Below, piece by piece: positions 34,330 through 45,450 of a stretch of 64,000 bases of DNA. The notes beneath the pieces are model-generated. The model ran no database searches, was not told where the DNA came from, and saw only the letters and a program-made list of their open reading frames with translations. Positions within the stretch are counted from its first letter, which is position 1. Every line of letters starts with the position of its first letter. The position numbers and the translations under genes are program-made. This DNA comes from Adenophora triphylla var. japonica (lineage: Eukaryota; Streptophyta; Magnoliopsida; Asterales; Campanulaceae): positions 1-64,000 of the forward strand of contig JAFEMH010000978.1 of assembly GCA_022495995.1 (NCBI GenBank). Direction: 5' to 3'.

Positions 34330-35116
34330 GGGAGGTCAAGTGACTGATCCTACTGGGGATATGCTAGATGAAGGAAGTGACCGATGTGGTCGGATATTTA
34401 GACCTCTATGAGGGGCTACTTCATCACTGAGGAGTGATGAAGGAAGAGGGTGACCAATGCGGTCAGATGGCTGGACCTTTATGAAAGGCTCATGCATCAC
34501 TGAGGATTGAGGCATGAAAAGGGTGACCAATGTGGTCGGATGGCTGGACCTTTATGAAAGGCTCATGCACCACTAAGGAGTGAGGCATGAAAAGGGTGAC
34601 CAATGTGGTCGGATGGCTGGACCTTTATGAAAGGCTACCTACGTATCCCAGAGGAATCAAGCCTTGGTCGTAGTTCAAGTCTCACTAGATAGTTAGGAAC
34701 ATGTCTAGGATCCTTGAGGTTTTGACGATTAATGGAGGAGTCACCTGATTGACAATTAATGGAGGTTGTCACCTGATTGACAATTAATGGAGGTTGTCAC
34801 CTGATTGACAATTAATGGAGGTTATCACCTGATTGACAATTAATGGAGGTTGTCACCTGAGGAAACTAGAGCTTATGCCACTATCGAGGAGATAGAGGTA
34901 GCTAAAGTTTGGAGAACATGAGCGTACTTCTCAATCTGTGAGATAGAGGTAGCAAAAGTTTGGAGAACTTGAGCGTACTTCTCAATCTGTGAGATAGATG
35001 TAGCAAAAGTTTGGAGAACTTGAGCGTACTTCTCAATCTGTGAGATAGAGGTAGCAAAAGTTTGGAGAACTTGAGCGTACTTCTCAATCTGTGAGATAGA
35101 GGTAGCAAAAGTTTGG
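34330..35116 (-). repeat. Tandem arrays of element A 3' UTR, with hairpin module copy 2
   Basis: 34370-34620 has units of about 70 bp with GGTGACCAATGTGGTCGGAT and GGACCTTTATGAAAGGCT, that is, repeated hairpins 3 and 2. A full module (CTACG/CGTAG at 34673-34669 and 34643-34639) spans 34598-34673. 34735-34860 has about five 28-bp units with TGACAA...TTGTCA arms. 34912-35116 has four 51-bp units (GAGCGTACTTCTCAATCTGT then GAGATAGAGGTAGC). Confidence 0.85.
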
Positions 35117-35312
35117 ATTTTGACAATTCGGAGGTTGTCACCTAGCGTTATTTCGTTATAACAAAAGTAACGGAGGCGACTCGGGAGGAAAGTCTATTTG
35201 CTTAGAGATAACGAATATCTTTGGGTAAACAACGTCATTCTAGTTAAGAAATAACGGGAGTTATATGCCCAAGTGGAAAGTCCAGGGGTATAGATGTAAT
35301 TTTCTGCTCAGA

Positions 35313-35393
35313 GCAAAAGAGGTCGCCCGGCATGAGATGAGGGCAAAAGAGGCCGTCCAGCTAGAAGTTAATTTTCACCAGATTATTTAAAAC
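35313..35393 (+). promoter_or_regulatory. Promoter of antisense gene 1 in A
   Basis: GTCGCCCGGC (35322-35331) and GCCGTCCAGC (35352-35361) stand 30 bp apart, each preceded by GCAAAAGAGG. A TATA-like ATTATTTAAAAC (35382-35393) follows 20-odd bp later, and the ATG is at 35506. The arrangement is that of the LTR promoter, but pointed the other way. Confidence 0.6.
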
Positions 35394-35505
35394 TGGAATT
35401 GAAACAGGCATTGGGCACCATTGCCGCCCTCTGCTGTCGAGGAACAGAGAGAGGAGAGAGAGAATCTTCAAAATCCTTCAATTCCCTTGCTTCTCTTGAT
35501 TTAGG

Positions 35506-38107
35506 ATGGATCCGAAAGGGAACCCGATGCCTAGGAAAGCACGGAGGAACATATCCGAAGCCGCTAGAAGGAGGAGGAGGGAGCTCGTTCATACGGGGAG
35601 GAAGTATGACTTCATTACGCCTCCATCGGAGCTTTATCCCGATAGGGGAGAGCACAAATCAACGAAACCTCAATCAGTTGGGGTAAGCATTCTTGATTTG
35701 CTTGATTTCATCAATTTTGATTGAACTTTGATTGACTTAGGGCTTGACCCGATTTTTAGAAATTTTTCGAATTTTCCTAGGATTTTTGCTGATGGTTTTG
35801 GAATTTTGATGATTAACCTATGAGGCTAAGGAGATAAATGAACATGCATGTGCAATTTATTTGAAAAAGATAATGAGAATGACCCATTTTTTCCGAAAAT
35901 AATCTCTAAAATATGACGGAGTCCTTGCATGTGCTAGAACTAGGTCAATTCTTGATCATAGATGAGAAAACAGGATTTTGGACGATGAAAAGGATTCATG
36001 CATGCCATTTTTTTTTTGAAAAATTAATGCTTATATGAAAATAATGTTGAAAATTGGAATTTTTTGTGTTTTTGGGAGCAATGTGCTTGGCATGACGTGT
36101 TTCAAGTGATGAAAGACACGCTTTCTAAGCAAAAGATGCTAGAATTTTTTTACGAATGCTTTTCTTTGAAAATATGTGCACTTTTGAATATATGCATGCT
36201 TTTGAGATGAGATGAAGGACTGACACATTTTGTTGTGTTTTCCTACAGGAGAATAAGTCGAGGGGACCTTCTGAAGTCGCAGTGAAGCTATGGGAGAGGA
36301 TGCCCAATTTTGAGAAAGATGGGGTGAACCCCAAGCAGCTTGTGATGGCTATCGGTCTGGATTTGTTTATTGATGCTATTGGCAGAGGTATCCATGTGAC
36401 CTCCAAGAGTAAGGGGCTGGTCTAGGCCCTCTCAAAGTTCTGGTGGGATACCACCCACAGCTTTCACCTTAGCTGGGGGGAGATTACGGTGATGCCTGTC
36501 GACTTTACTGCTATTACTGGCCTGCAGTTCACTGGGAGGCCTGTGACTTGGAGGGACCACATCACGGAAGAGGAGTTCAGAACTCTGGTTGGGTTTGACC
36601 TCCGTCCTAAGGGGCTAGGGATGGAGACAAGGAATGTGGAGGTGGCAGTCCAGGAGTGCATGCAGGGATTTGCCGCCAACGAGGTGACCACCCACCCGCT
36701 CGCGAGAGCTTTTCTGTGGTTGATGCTATCAGTTACCATATTTGCGAACTCTGGGACGCTGGCTATGGTTTGCTTGCTTGATTCTTTCGAGAATCTTGAT
36801 GAGGTTGGGGCGATCTCTTGGGGTGAGGCCGGATTGGCGGAGCTTTACTTCTCCTTGGACTTGTACAGTCGGAACAAGGCTGCCTCTATAGACTGCTTCT
36901 CTTTTGCGCTTGAGGTAGTCTCACTTTTCTTTTCTCTCTTTTACTTTCTGTCTTGAGACTTTTATGAGAGAAAATTAACCTTTTGTTTTGAACATGCAGG
37001 TCTGGTTTTGCGAGGTGATTGGGTTCTTTCCGTGGAACCAGCAGAGTGATCCGGAGATCTTCCCGTCCATGATCCGTTGGAGGGGAGATGCTAGAGACAA
37101 GTTTACCGGGAAGACCTGGATCACTTTTGACTACAAGATGGTGAGACCAATCATTAACAGATATGGGCATGAGGGAGTGGACTTCTACCCTTGGGGGAGG
37201 TACCTGGAGGTTCTGCTAGGGGATGTCGTGGAGGCGACCAAGCAGAGGAGGTGGCTGACAGGCCTGACATGTGATGTCATTTACCTGGGGGACCGTTTTT
37301 CTAGGCAGCATGGCCATGTCCTTCCCTTGGATGCCATCACTCCTCATGATCCTCCAGCACGGATGCTGCAGCCCAGGGACTGGTCAGATGATGATATTGC
37401 TAGGTATCAGGAAGGTGTGGCGGTCGTGGAGTATTTTGAATTGGCTCCCCCGTACGCCACCTTCGTGGAGCAGCGGTTGAGGATGCTACGGAAGCTAGTG
37501 AAGCTGGCCGTCACTCAGGGATACGGGGAAGCTGAGCCTACTGACCCGCTGATGCCTCCTGCTCATCTCTCCTATGTGGTCAACGGGGTACCGAGGAGGT
37601 TTATGATACCTGTCCCTGACACAAGGGAGCCCATGTATACTCCGCCGCCTGACAGCACTGTGAGTACACTTTAGGGTCTTTTCCCTTTTTCAAATTTCTT
37701 TGCTTTCTGCAATTCTTCGATTTTCCTGAGATTTTCTGAGTTTTCTTTCTCTTTTCTCTCAGGTTCCTGCTCGTTCCTATGACGGCTTGGTCAGGCAGAA
37801 CAGGGGCTGGAAGGACGCGTGCCGGTCCCTTCTGAGGAAGTTAGCATGCGCTTCCAGGGCTGGGGCTAATGTGCAGGAGCCCGTGCGCAAAAGAAGGCAC
37901 GTCGGGAGCTCGGCATCTACCTCCTCGGCCTCAGAGTATTCCTCTAATGCCATGCCTCGGGGACAAGGACCCAATACCAGCATCCTGGAGTAGCTAGCCG
38001 AGTATGAGCATGTGAATGTGAATCTTTCTGATGTGAGTGACACGGAGGACTTGATGAAGGATCCTAGCTTCTACGAGCTGAGCAGTGATGAGGAGTCGGA
38101 GGCTTAG
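35506..38107 (+). pseudogene. Element A antisense gene 1: spliced plant mobile domain gene
   Basis: Four exons are inferred: 35506-35682, 36249-36914, 37000-37659, 37763-38107. All introns are GT-AG and phase 0, giving 615 residues plus stop. Exon 1 is basic (ARRRRRELV, possible nuclear signal). Exon 2 has the mobile-domain signature WWDTTHSFHLSWGE and FTAITGLQFTGRP. Exon 3 opens VWFCEVIGFFPWN and includes HEGVDFYPWGRYLE. Exon 4 has RKRRHVG and an acidic end (LSSDEESEA). Only two in-frame stops break it, TAG 36423-36425 and TAG 37991-37993; element B has CAG at both places. Exon borders match B exactly for exon 1 and nearly elsewhere. Mobile-domain proteins are known from host silencing and from transposons; the role here is unknown. 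Confidence 0.8.
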
Positions 38108-38451
38108 GATTCCTTAGAATTTACCTAGGAGGCAGGAAACAAACAATGAACACTTTTTTAAGCACATTTTATTTGTTTTTTGTTTTATTTGGGCGCCGAT
38201 GGGGCGAAAACAATGTATTACTATTTTATTTGCTTTTTTATTTTATGCTTTATGAATTTGCATATTACTTGAGCCTCGGGGCAGTTTTTTGCTTGGAAAT
38301 GGGGCTGAAACTGGGCCAAAATGGTTTGTGATGACATATAACTGTATTGTTGGTGTTTGGACATGTTTTTGTACAGGTTTCATTGAGAAAGTGGGGTGAG
38401 AACTCCACTCGGGCAGCAACTTTGGTTGCTGCAGATTTTTTTTCTACAGAT

Positions 38452-38540
38452 GGCAAATGAGGCCATCCGGCCTAGACCTGGGGAGAATGAAGCCGTGCGG
38501 CTAACAGTTCTGTCTGAACTGGTTTTTTTCAAAATAAAAC
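38452..38540 (+). promoter_or_regulatory. Promoter of antisense gene 2 in A
   Basis: GCCATCCGGC (38462-38471) and GCCGTGCGGC (38492-38501) stand 30 bp apart, each after AATGARG. CAAAATAAAACC (38530-38541) is the TATA-like box, 29 bp on. CAGTTCTGTCTGAACTG just after the second site is itself an inverted repeat (CAGTTC/GAACTG) and is kept in B. Confidence 0.6.
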
Positions 38541-38638
38541 CAAGGCTTGGCCCTTTCATTTCATTTTCAACCTAGACTTGTCCCAATTGATCCCAGAGCA
38601 TATTTCTGACCAAAAGACATCAACTTTGATCGTTTGAA

Positions 38639-40129
38639 AAGGAGAAACCCGTCAGATTGAAAAAGGGGAAAAGAGACCGTTTTCTATCCGATCTTCAATC
38701 TTGGATGAGGCATAACTTTCAATCCAACAAAAGGCTGTTTGATACCACTTTTAAGATCAAGTCTTTATGGCATTTGAAGGATCTCCCGCCCGATTGGGAC
38801 CTTTTGAGAGCCGCAGCAAAGTTCTGGGACGTCCGAAGACATGTTTACTGCTTTTCTTACAACGAGCTCGTCCCAACCTATGAAGACTTCCGAGCCTTGA
38901 TTGGGGGTCCAGAAATTGAAGCTGTGTCGATTCCTTTGATCAGGAATGTGCCGGTGGCAGTAAAGTTGGCATCTTTTCTGCAAATCTCTCTGGGAGAGGC
39001 TGAGGGGATGATGGTAGCCCCTCCTGATCGAATTGACCTTTCTAATATCCCGGGCAGGTTTGGGTTCCCGGATACGGCTATGACCACTGTGGCTATGAAT
39101 GCCTTTATCCTCTGCGTGTTCTCGTCTCTGTTCACGAACGAGTCTGTGGGGATTTGTCATGGTGGCCTCTTGGACATGGTCAGGGATTGCAGGGCTGGGA
39201 AAGACATTGTCCCATTGGTCTTGGGTGAGACCCTGCATGGCATCGACAGGATAGCGAGGGGAGACCATTTCATGAGGTCTGGGAGCCCGGCTGTATTGAC
39301 TCTGTGGCTGCAGGAAAGGCTTGGGGCTTTGCCAGGGGCTTCGCCTACTCAGTGCCCTTGGGTGATTTCCGAGAGAGGTGCACCTAGGCAACATGATCAG
39401 AGTGACTGGGAGCTGACGATGACTCGGCTTTCTACCTCTAACATTCACTGGTGGGTGCCTCATTGGAGGCTGCAGACCCGGAGGACATTTTAGGAGTCCT
39501 ATGTGGTGAGGGTTCCAGGGATTTCTTGGTCATCCTTCTACATACCCTGCTTGGTATCCAGGCAATTCGGGGCCTTACAGGAGCCATTGGGCGATTGGGA
39601 GGACATCCGTACCATGGAGGTGGTATCTTTAGACATGAGGGATCCAGCCAGCTTCTCATTCTTCTCGAGGGCTTGGACATATACTGCTTTCCCACCCAGG
39701 GCTATTTTCAGGAGCAGGAAGAGTACCATCTTGACCACAGCCTACTTGGACTGGTACGAGAGGGAGATAGGAGCGACTCAGGTCACATTGGGAGAGAGAC
39801 GTCAGGCTTTATTGGGGGCTGACTGCGACTCAAGTAGGACTCTGAGGGAGACTGAAGCCAAGGCGAGTCGCCATAACCAGTCGGGTGACCTTATTAGTGA
39901 CATGGAGGCTCGATATGAGAGGCTTTCTGAAGTCGCTCCCTTGACTGAGGCTCAGAGGGAGGAAGTGCGGACTCGTGCCCAGATTGAGAAGGCACTTATT
40001 GACACGGGTTTGATGGAGGCTCCAGTGAGGATACCTGAAGTCGGGATGAGGGAGACTGACATCATTGAGAAGAAAAGGAAGAACACTCGACGAGGTCGAG
40101 GTAAAGGGAAGAAGACCAAAGAAGACTAA
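38639..40129 (+). pseudogene. Element A antisense gene 2 (DUF7745-like)
   Basis: The gene is a single open frame of about 497 codons with two defects. The codon where B has its ATG is AAG here (38639-38641), and TAG 39491-39493 stands where B has CGG. The N-terminal region DWDLLRAAAKFWD, VYCFSYNELVPTYEDF resembles the DUF7745 pattern. DLSNIPGRFGFPDTAMTTVA and VGICHGGLLDMVRD follow, then SNIHWWVPHW. The C-terminal third is charged and probably coiled (EARYERLSEVAPLTEAQREE) and ends in a basic tail (KKRKNTRRGRGKGKK). Antisense gene 1 ends 530 bp upstream. Function unknown. Confidence 0.75.
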
Positions 40130-40361
40130 GTGAATGAAAACTGATAGATCTTTTCTTAGGATTCCCTTATTGCCATTTGCAAACACAATAGTTTATTAGG
40201 CATTTTATTGTATTTTAGATCTTTGTAGCAGGTTAGCATAGTCAAGAGTAGACCGTGCTTGAACTCATCAAGAAGTTTTTAACTTGTAATGAACAAGAGA
40301 TATTATCTTATAATTTGTAAGACACATTTCATGGAAACTCTATTGTCTTATTTATTGTTTA

Positions 40362-40430
40362 GACCGAACCATTGCTGGCTGCCTACGTTCCCCTTTTACA
40401 AGAAAGACTAAGGGGCTCAGGTCTTCGTAG
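40362..40430 (-). other. Hairpin module, post-integrase copy (element A)
   Basis: On the - strand: CTACG (40430-40426), CCCCTT (40415-40410), loop, AAGGGG (40395-40390), CGTAG (40387-40383), then GCCAGCAATGGTTCGGTC with a CCA/TGG hairpin. It lies between the integrase stop and the convergent stop of antisense gene 2. Confidence 0.75.
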
Positions 40431-40529
40431 TTCATTCTGGTGAACTATCGGGATTTTTGTTCTTTTGGTCTTTTTTTTCTTTTCTTTTTTTTTTATGTGC
40501 AGCCCTGTTTTTTGCCTAGACCGCCCTTT

Positions 40530-41775
40530 TTAGGGTTTTCGGAGCTTATCGTTGTTGACTGGGTGGACAAAGGGATTGCCGTCCAGGTCTGCAAGCTTCA
40601 TTGCTCCTCCCGATAGTATCTTCTTCACCACATACGGGCCGATCCAAACGGGTTCCCACTTTCCCAGGGGGTTGTCTCTGGTAGGGGGCTTCACTTTCAA
40701 CACTAAGTCACCCTCCTTGATGTCCCTGGCCTGGACCTTTTTTTGTCGAATGCCCTGGCCATTCGCCTTTGGTAGGCTCGGGTGTGCTCCATGGCTTTTA
40801 GCCATCTTTCGTCGAGCAGGGCTAATTCATCATGCCGGCTGCGCAGCCACTCTACTTCGTTGACACTGTTTTCCAAGAGGACCCTTAGTGATGGGATTTC
40901 CAACTCCACAGGCAACACTGCTTCCATCCCGTAGCTTAGGGCAAAGGGAGTTTCTCTCGTAGCTATTCTGACAGACATTCTGTAGCCCCAGAGTGCCAGG
41001 TGCAGCTTCTCAGGCCAGTCACGACCACGGGTGGCCATTTTTCGAATAATCCGCTCGAGCGTCTTATTGGCAGCTTCCACGGCTCCATTAGTCTGAGGTC
41101 TGTATGGGGACGACTTGTGGCGAGTGATTCTGAATTCTGACAGTAATCTATCACAGTCTCCTTCAAAGTGCGATCCGTTATCTGAAATGACTTCATTGGG
41201 CACCCCATATCTGCACATAATGTTTTCTTTGATGAATTGGGCCACTTTTCTGGAAGTGAGGACCTTGTAGGACTTGGCCTCTACCCACTTGGTGAAGTAG
41301 TCGACTGCTACTAATACGAATTCATGCCCATTGCTTCCTGCCGGGGCTATCTTCCCTATCACGTCAATACCCCAAGTTGCAAACGGCCAAGGAGTCATCA
41401 TGCAGTACAGGTCATGAGGCGGGAGATGGTTAAGGTTGGCAAACCGTTGGCATTTATCGCACGCTCGGACATGCTGGACACAGTCTGTCTCCATGGAAAT
41501 CCAGTAGTAACCCATTCTGAGGATCACTTGAATCAATGCTCTGGCATTCATATGAGGACCGCAGGGACCATTGTGGACTTGATCTTCCTCAGTTTCTGCT
41601 TTACTGGCTTAGCATCTGGTGCTAGAGGAATTCTGTGCTCTACTATCGAACTGTCTAGCCCCGACATATCCCTGTACGACCATGCAAAAACGTCCATGTA
41701 TTCTCTGAGGAGATTGACCAGCCTGTCCCGTTCAACCCCCTGGAAGAAGTTTCGAATCTGTGTCTCTTTAGGTTC
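40530..41775 (-). pseudogene. Element A integrase fused to RT start by deletion
   Basis: Reading from 41775: the start of RT (PKETQIRNFFQGVERDRLVN, then DVFAWSYRDM) up to LRKIK near 41590. It then jumps, with a frame change, into the integrase zinc finger (VHNGPCGPHMNAR, CDKCQRF). RT, both RNase H domains and the linker are gone. The integrase core is complete: WGIDVIG, ISDNGSHFEG and TNGAVEAANKTLE supply the three acidic residues. A slip in a run of seven T (about 40738-40744 on the + strand) shifts the frame at AFDKK. The end GAMKLADLDGNPF is in the new frame and stops at 40530. Confidence 0.88.
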
Positions 41776-42492
41776 TGTTTTGGTAGAAAAAACAATAGTA
41801 CAGAATCTTAACTTTGACAAGTGTGTGGATTTAAATACTAAGGAGGGGACTATGGAATTCGAATAAATGGAACAAAGACATGAAAAGAACGAATGACACC
41901 ACGATTTGTTAACGAGGAAAACCTTAGAGGCGATAACCTCTTTGGAAAAAACCCCGGGAGTTAGGTCTCCAACCTTAAAAGTTTCACTATGATGATTATG
42001 AATACAACTTTGGAAGAGAATGGAGAGGATTACAAGTAGCTTGTGCGTAGAGTGTGTGCGTATGGGAATGTGTGTATGTTTTCCGTCTCCATCTCCCCTT
42101 AAATATAAGTAAGTATGAATGAGTCAAAAGTTGTTCCTACAATCTCGAGATATAAGCTTATCCTCTTCAACGTCCGTAAGACCAAGTCATCCTTGCCGTT
42201 GAAGATTTGTTGAACGTGCTAGAAAATATCCCGTATTCTTCTCTCTTATTCACTGGAATATAATAAAGATATTAGGAAAAATCAAATAAGTAAATATTAA
42301 AACAATACTTACAGTGGAATAACATCTTGACATGCAAGAGCAACTGAAGATGTCCCCATGCTGAAAAATACCCACAACAATTTGTCCCCAAAAACATTTG
42401 GCTATGTTGGCAATTGAAGAGGCAAATGTTTTTCTTCCAATTAAATGCTCAACTGCCAGCTTGCATGATGGGACGGTTAGGGATACGTGGCG
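41776..42492 (-). repeat. LTR X, copy 1, inserted in element A
   Basis: The border TGTTTTGGTAGAAAAAACAA at 41776 is the same as at 62946. The two copies align to GGATACGTGGCG (42492 / 63666). On the - strand a TATA-like TTATATTTAAGG near 42100 precedes a leader with GGTTTTCCTCGTTAACAAATC, so the transcriptional sense is -. It interrupts the RT coding sequence of A after GGTTC. The right end is not fixed, and no target duplication was found. Confidence 0.7.
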
Positions 42493-42778
42493 GCTAGAAA
42501 GGAAAAGAGTCTCGATAGGAACTAGTAACCGTAATTCTTGATAACCATTGTTATCATCGAATCTTATTCAAATTCTTATCCAAATCAGACGTCTCCTACT
42601 ATATTATGGTGAGAGTAGTCTTAAAGGGTGCAGTTTTTATCCTTCTTTCTCAAATACATAGTCACGACGTTCTCCAAAAAAGTGAGTCAGAATCAACGTG
42701 TCATTACATTGGCGACTCTATTAAATCCGTGCTAACATATATCCTTATATGTGTAATGTGGTGCCCAAAAGAAGAAAC
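42493..42778. other. Unassigned stretch between LTR X and element B
   Basis: There is no gene. It contains ACATTGGCGACTCTATTAAA (42706-42725), resembling the Tat primer-site start. TAATGTGGTGCCCAAAAGAAG (42754-42774) partly repeats the adjoining LTR edge TGTGAATGTGGTGCCCAA (42779-42796). Confidence 0.4.
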
Positions 42779-44395
42779 TGTGAATGTGGTGCCCAAATTT
42801 TTGTGTTGGATTCACGCGAGTTTGTAGACATCCGAGTTTAATTTGAAAAACGGAGTCGCCACGCCATTTTGATTACCTCAAAACTTTGAAAAAAAGGTTT
42901 TTACTTGGGTTCGGAGGTTAAGTTACCCCTTGGGAAGAACGTTTGGCGTTTACCCAAAGTGCCTTGCCGGAGCAAGTCTCCCAAGATTTCAGTAATCGTG
43001 CTTGCTTGCGTGCTTTCTTGTGTGCATGTGTTTTGGAAAAAAGGGGGGAATGTCCCAAGTTGTCTTCCGGACGTACAAACCATTTGTTGGTTGTCGCTCG
43101 GGATTCCTTGGAATTTTATGTATTTGGGATTATGATCCCGTCCTCATCTTATGACTTGTGATCATCGCATTTTAAACCTTGGGACCCTCGGGACTTACGT
43201 GATCGAGAGAATGACTCTCTTTTGGTCAAAGATGAGGTTCTTTAGAAAAGGAGGGTCCTTAGCCCATCAATCCTACGCTTTAAGACGGTCGAGCTCGTAT
43301 AGAGGCTTCATACTCTTTCTTAAGCGATAATCGGAGATATAGGGTTCAAGGTGTCCCCTTTTTTTAAAGAGATATGGAACCTTTAATGGAAGGAACGATG
43401 TAAAGATAGGATCTTTTACACCGGTCCGTTCCAAGGTTGGGGGATAGGGGAAATGCATGATGAAAAATGACTCTTTAATGAAAAGATGACATTTTTGGTT
43501 TTAGCAAATGATGCTTTTTGATTGAAAGAAATGATCTTTATGCAAGTGATGCGTAAAGATAGGATTTTTATGCAAATGATGCATTGGAAAAGGTTTTTGA
43601 ATGCAAAGGATGCATTTTTTATTGAAAAGATTGGATTTTTATGTGCAAATGATGCATAAAAATGACATTTTTATTTGAAAATGGGGGTTTTAGGTGCAAA
43701 GGATGCACCTTTATGAAAAAGACTACATTTTTATGACAAATGAGATCTTAATGCATTCAAAAGGGAAAGGGGGTGATAAAGATGTGATCTTTATGAATAA
43801 ATGCCAAGTCCCAAGCAAGATATATGAATGCAATGAGCAAGTATATCAATTAAAAGCAAGGTTAGGGCGTGCGAGGTTACCAATCGCTTCCTTTGCTTCT
43901 TTGGTCGGAGCTAGGAGGAGAAGTTAGTCTTGGATCTTCAAGGAGGAGGGAGGGAGCTTCTTGGCCTTCTTCTTCACCTTCTTGAGCCTTCACCAATATT
44001 CTTCACGTCTTGGGAGTGACTGATTGTGAGTGTATTGCTATGGATTGTGTGTATTGTTCTTTTGAAATGGGTAGAGGAGGCCTCTATTTATAGGTAATCT
44101 GGATAAGGCTAATGAAGCCGTGCGGCCAGGAGCAGCGAGCTAATGCAGCCGTGCGGGCTTATCCATTGTGACTCAGCATTCTAGAACCATGCAAGGTGGC
44201 AATTTCTAGAACCCTCTTCCTAATTAAGAAAAACGTGTTTCTTAATTAGGAAGGCTCTCTTCAGCCCTAAATTTAATTTGGGACTGTTCCAGAACATTTC
44301 CGGAACACTAGGAAGGTCCGGGGAATTACCGGGAAACTTACCGAAATTGCCGGGAAATTTAACCGGAAGGCATGAGCCAGATTTGGGTACTTACA
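42779..44395 (-). repeat. 3' LTR of element B
   Basis: It begins TGTAAGTACCC (44395, - strand) and ends CACCACATTCACA (42779). It is 1617 bp. 43440-43760 is a loose array of GCAAATGATGC/GCAAAGGATGC units, as in LTR A. The first 600 bp from the low-coordinate end match the 5' LTR piece at 59528-60138 almost exactly, suggesting a fairly recent insertion compared with the decay of the coding region. Confidence 0.9.
44084..44157 (-). promoter_or_regulatory. LTR B promoter: TATA box with paired CCG sites
   Basis: TATAAATAG is the complement of 44084-44092. GCCGTGCGGC (44117-44126) and GCCGTGCGGG (44148-44157) stand 31 bp apart, with 24 bp between the TATA box and the near site. Both gaps equal those of LTR A. 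Confidence 0.7.
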
Positions 44396-44482
44396 GAAGC
44401 CCCTCGGCAACGTCACTTGCAAGGCGAGTGGGGTTGTCGATAGAAAAGGATCCGATCTGGCGAATGGCGAGACGGATTGGGT

Positions 44483-44823
44483 GACCAAGGTGGTCGAGTG
44501 GCTGAACCTCTGGAAGGCTACCTACGTATCCCAGAGGAATCAAGCCAGGCCGTAGTTCGGGATTAGGATCCGCTGGGGGAGGAAGAAGAGAAACTGGTCT
44601 CTTGCTGGGGAAATAGAAGAGAAAATGACCTAGGAGGTCAAGCAATTGATCCTACTGGGGATATGCTAGGAGTGACCAAGGTGGTCGGATATCTGAACTT
44701 CTATGAGGGGCTGCTTTATCACTGAGGAGTGACAAAGAAACAGGGTGACCAAAGTGGTCGAATGGCTGGACCTTTTATAAAAGGCTACCTACGTATCCCG
44801 GAGGAATCAAGCCTTGATCGTAG
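44483..44823 (-). other. Two 3' UTR hairpin modules of element B
   Basis: Module 1 spans 44555-44483: CTACG (44555-44551) with CGTAG (44526-44522), hairpin 2 (AGG/CCT), hairpin 3 GACC-acctt-GGTC. Module 2 spans 44823-44747: CTACG (44823-44819) with CGTAG (44793-44789), hairpin 2 CCTT-ttat-AAAGG, hairpin 3 GACC-acttt-GGTC. The GAAGCCCCTCGGC tract complement stands between module 1 and the LTR (44396-44410). Confidence 0.7.
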
Positions 44824-44939
44824 TTCAAGCATCACTAGATAGTTAGGAACGATGTCTAGGATTATTGAGATTTTGACAATTAATGGAGGCTGTCACCTGA
44901 TTGACAATTACTGGAGGATGTCACCTGATTGAAACTAGA

Positions 44940-45450
44940 GCTTACGTCACTATCGAGAAGATAGAGGTAGCTAAAGTTTGGTGAACTTGAGCATACGTCT
45001 CAATCTCTTTCGAATCAGAGATATGGGTAGCTAAAGTTTGAAAAACTTGAGCATACGTCTCAATCTCTTTCGAATCAGAGATATGGGTTGCCAAAGTTTG
45101 AATGATTTAAGCATACGTCACTATTAGGGATAGAGGTAGCTTAAGTTGATAGAAACTTGAGCGTACGTCACTATTCGGGATAGAGGTAGCTTAAGTTGAT
45201 AGAAACTTAGCATACGTCACTATTCGGGATAGAGGTAGCTTAAGTTGATAGAAACTTAGCATACGTCACTATTCGGGATAGAGGTAGCTTAAGTTGATAG
45301 AAACTTAGCATACGTCACTATTCTGGATAGAGGTAGCTTAAGTCGATAGAAACTTAGCATACGTCACTATTCGGGATAGAGGTAGCTTAAGTTGATAGAA
45401 ACTTAGCATACGTCACTATTCGGGATAGAGGTAGCATAAGTTGAGAGAAA
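44940..45450 (-). repeat. Tandem array of element B 3' UTR, 49-bp unit
   Basis: About seven units of 49 bp (AGCATACGTCACTATTCGGG then ATAGAGGTAGCTTAAGTT) at 45110-45440, preceded by longer variants with CAATCTCTTTCGAATCAGAG (itself palindromic, CTCTTTCGAATCAGAG). The matching array in A has a 51-bp unit of different sequence but shares ATAGAGGTAGC. The arrays have turned over while the flanks stayed alike. Confidence 0.85.

Larger units (their letters stand above)
32351..41775 (-). mobile_element. Tat element A, 5'-truncated
   Basis: In element orientation: start of RT joined to integrase (41775-40530), hairpin module (40430-40362), antisense gene pair on the + strand (35506-40129), repeat-rich 3' UTR with two hairpin modules, GAAGCCCCTCGGC tract complement, 3' LTR (34093-32351). 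The 5' side ends where LTR X begins at 41776. A and B share the same plan and align through most of the antisense gene cassette. Confidence 0.88.

Noticed and set aside
38765..39463. 232-codon open frame on the - strand
   Set aside because: It is the shadow of antisense gene 2 of element A, which has homologues in B and element 1 on the other strand.
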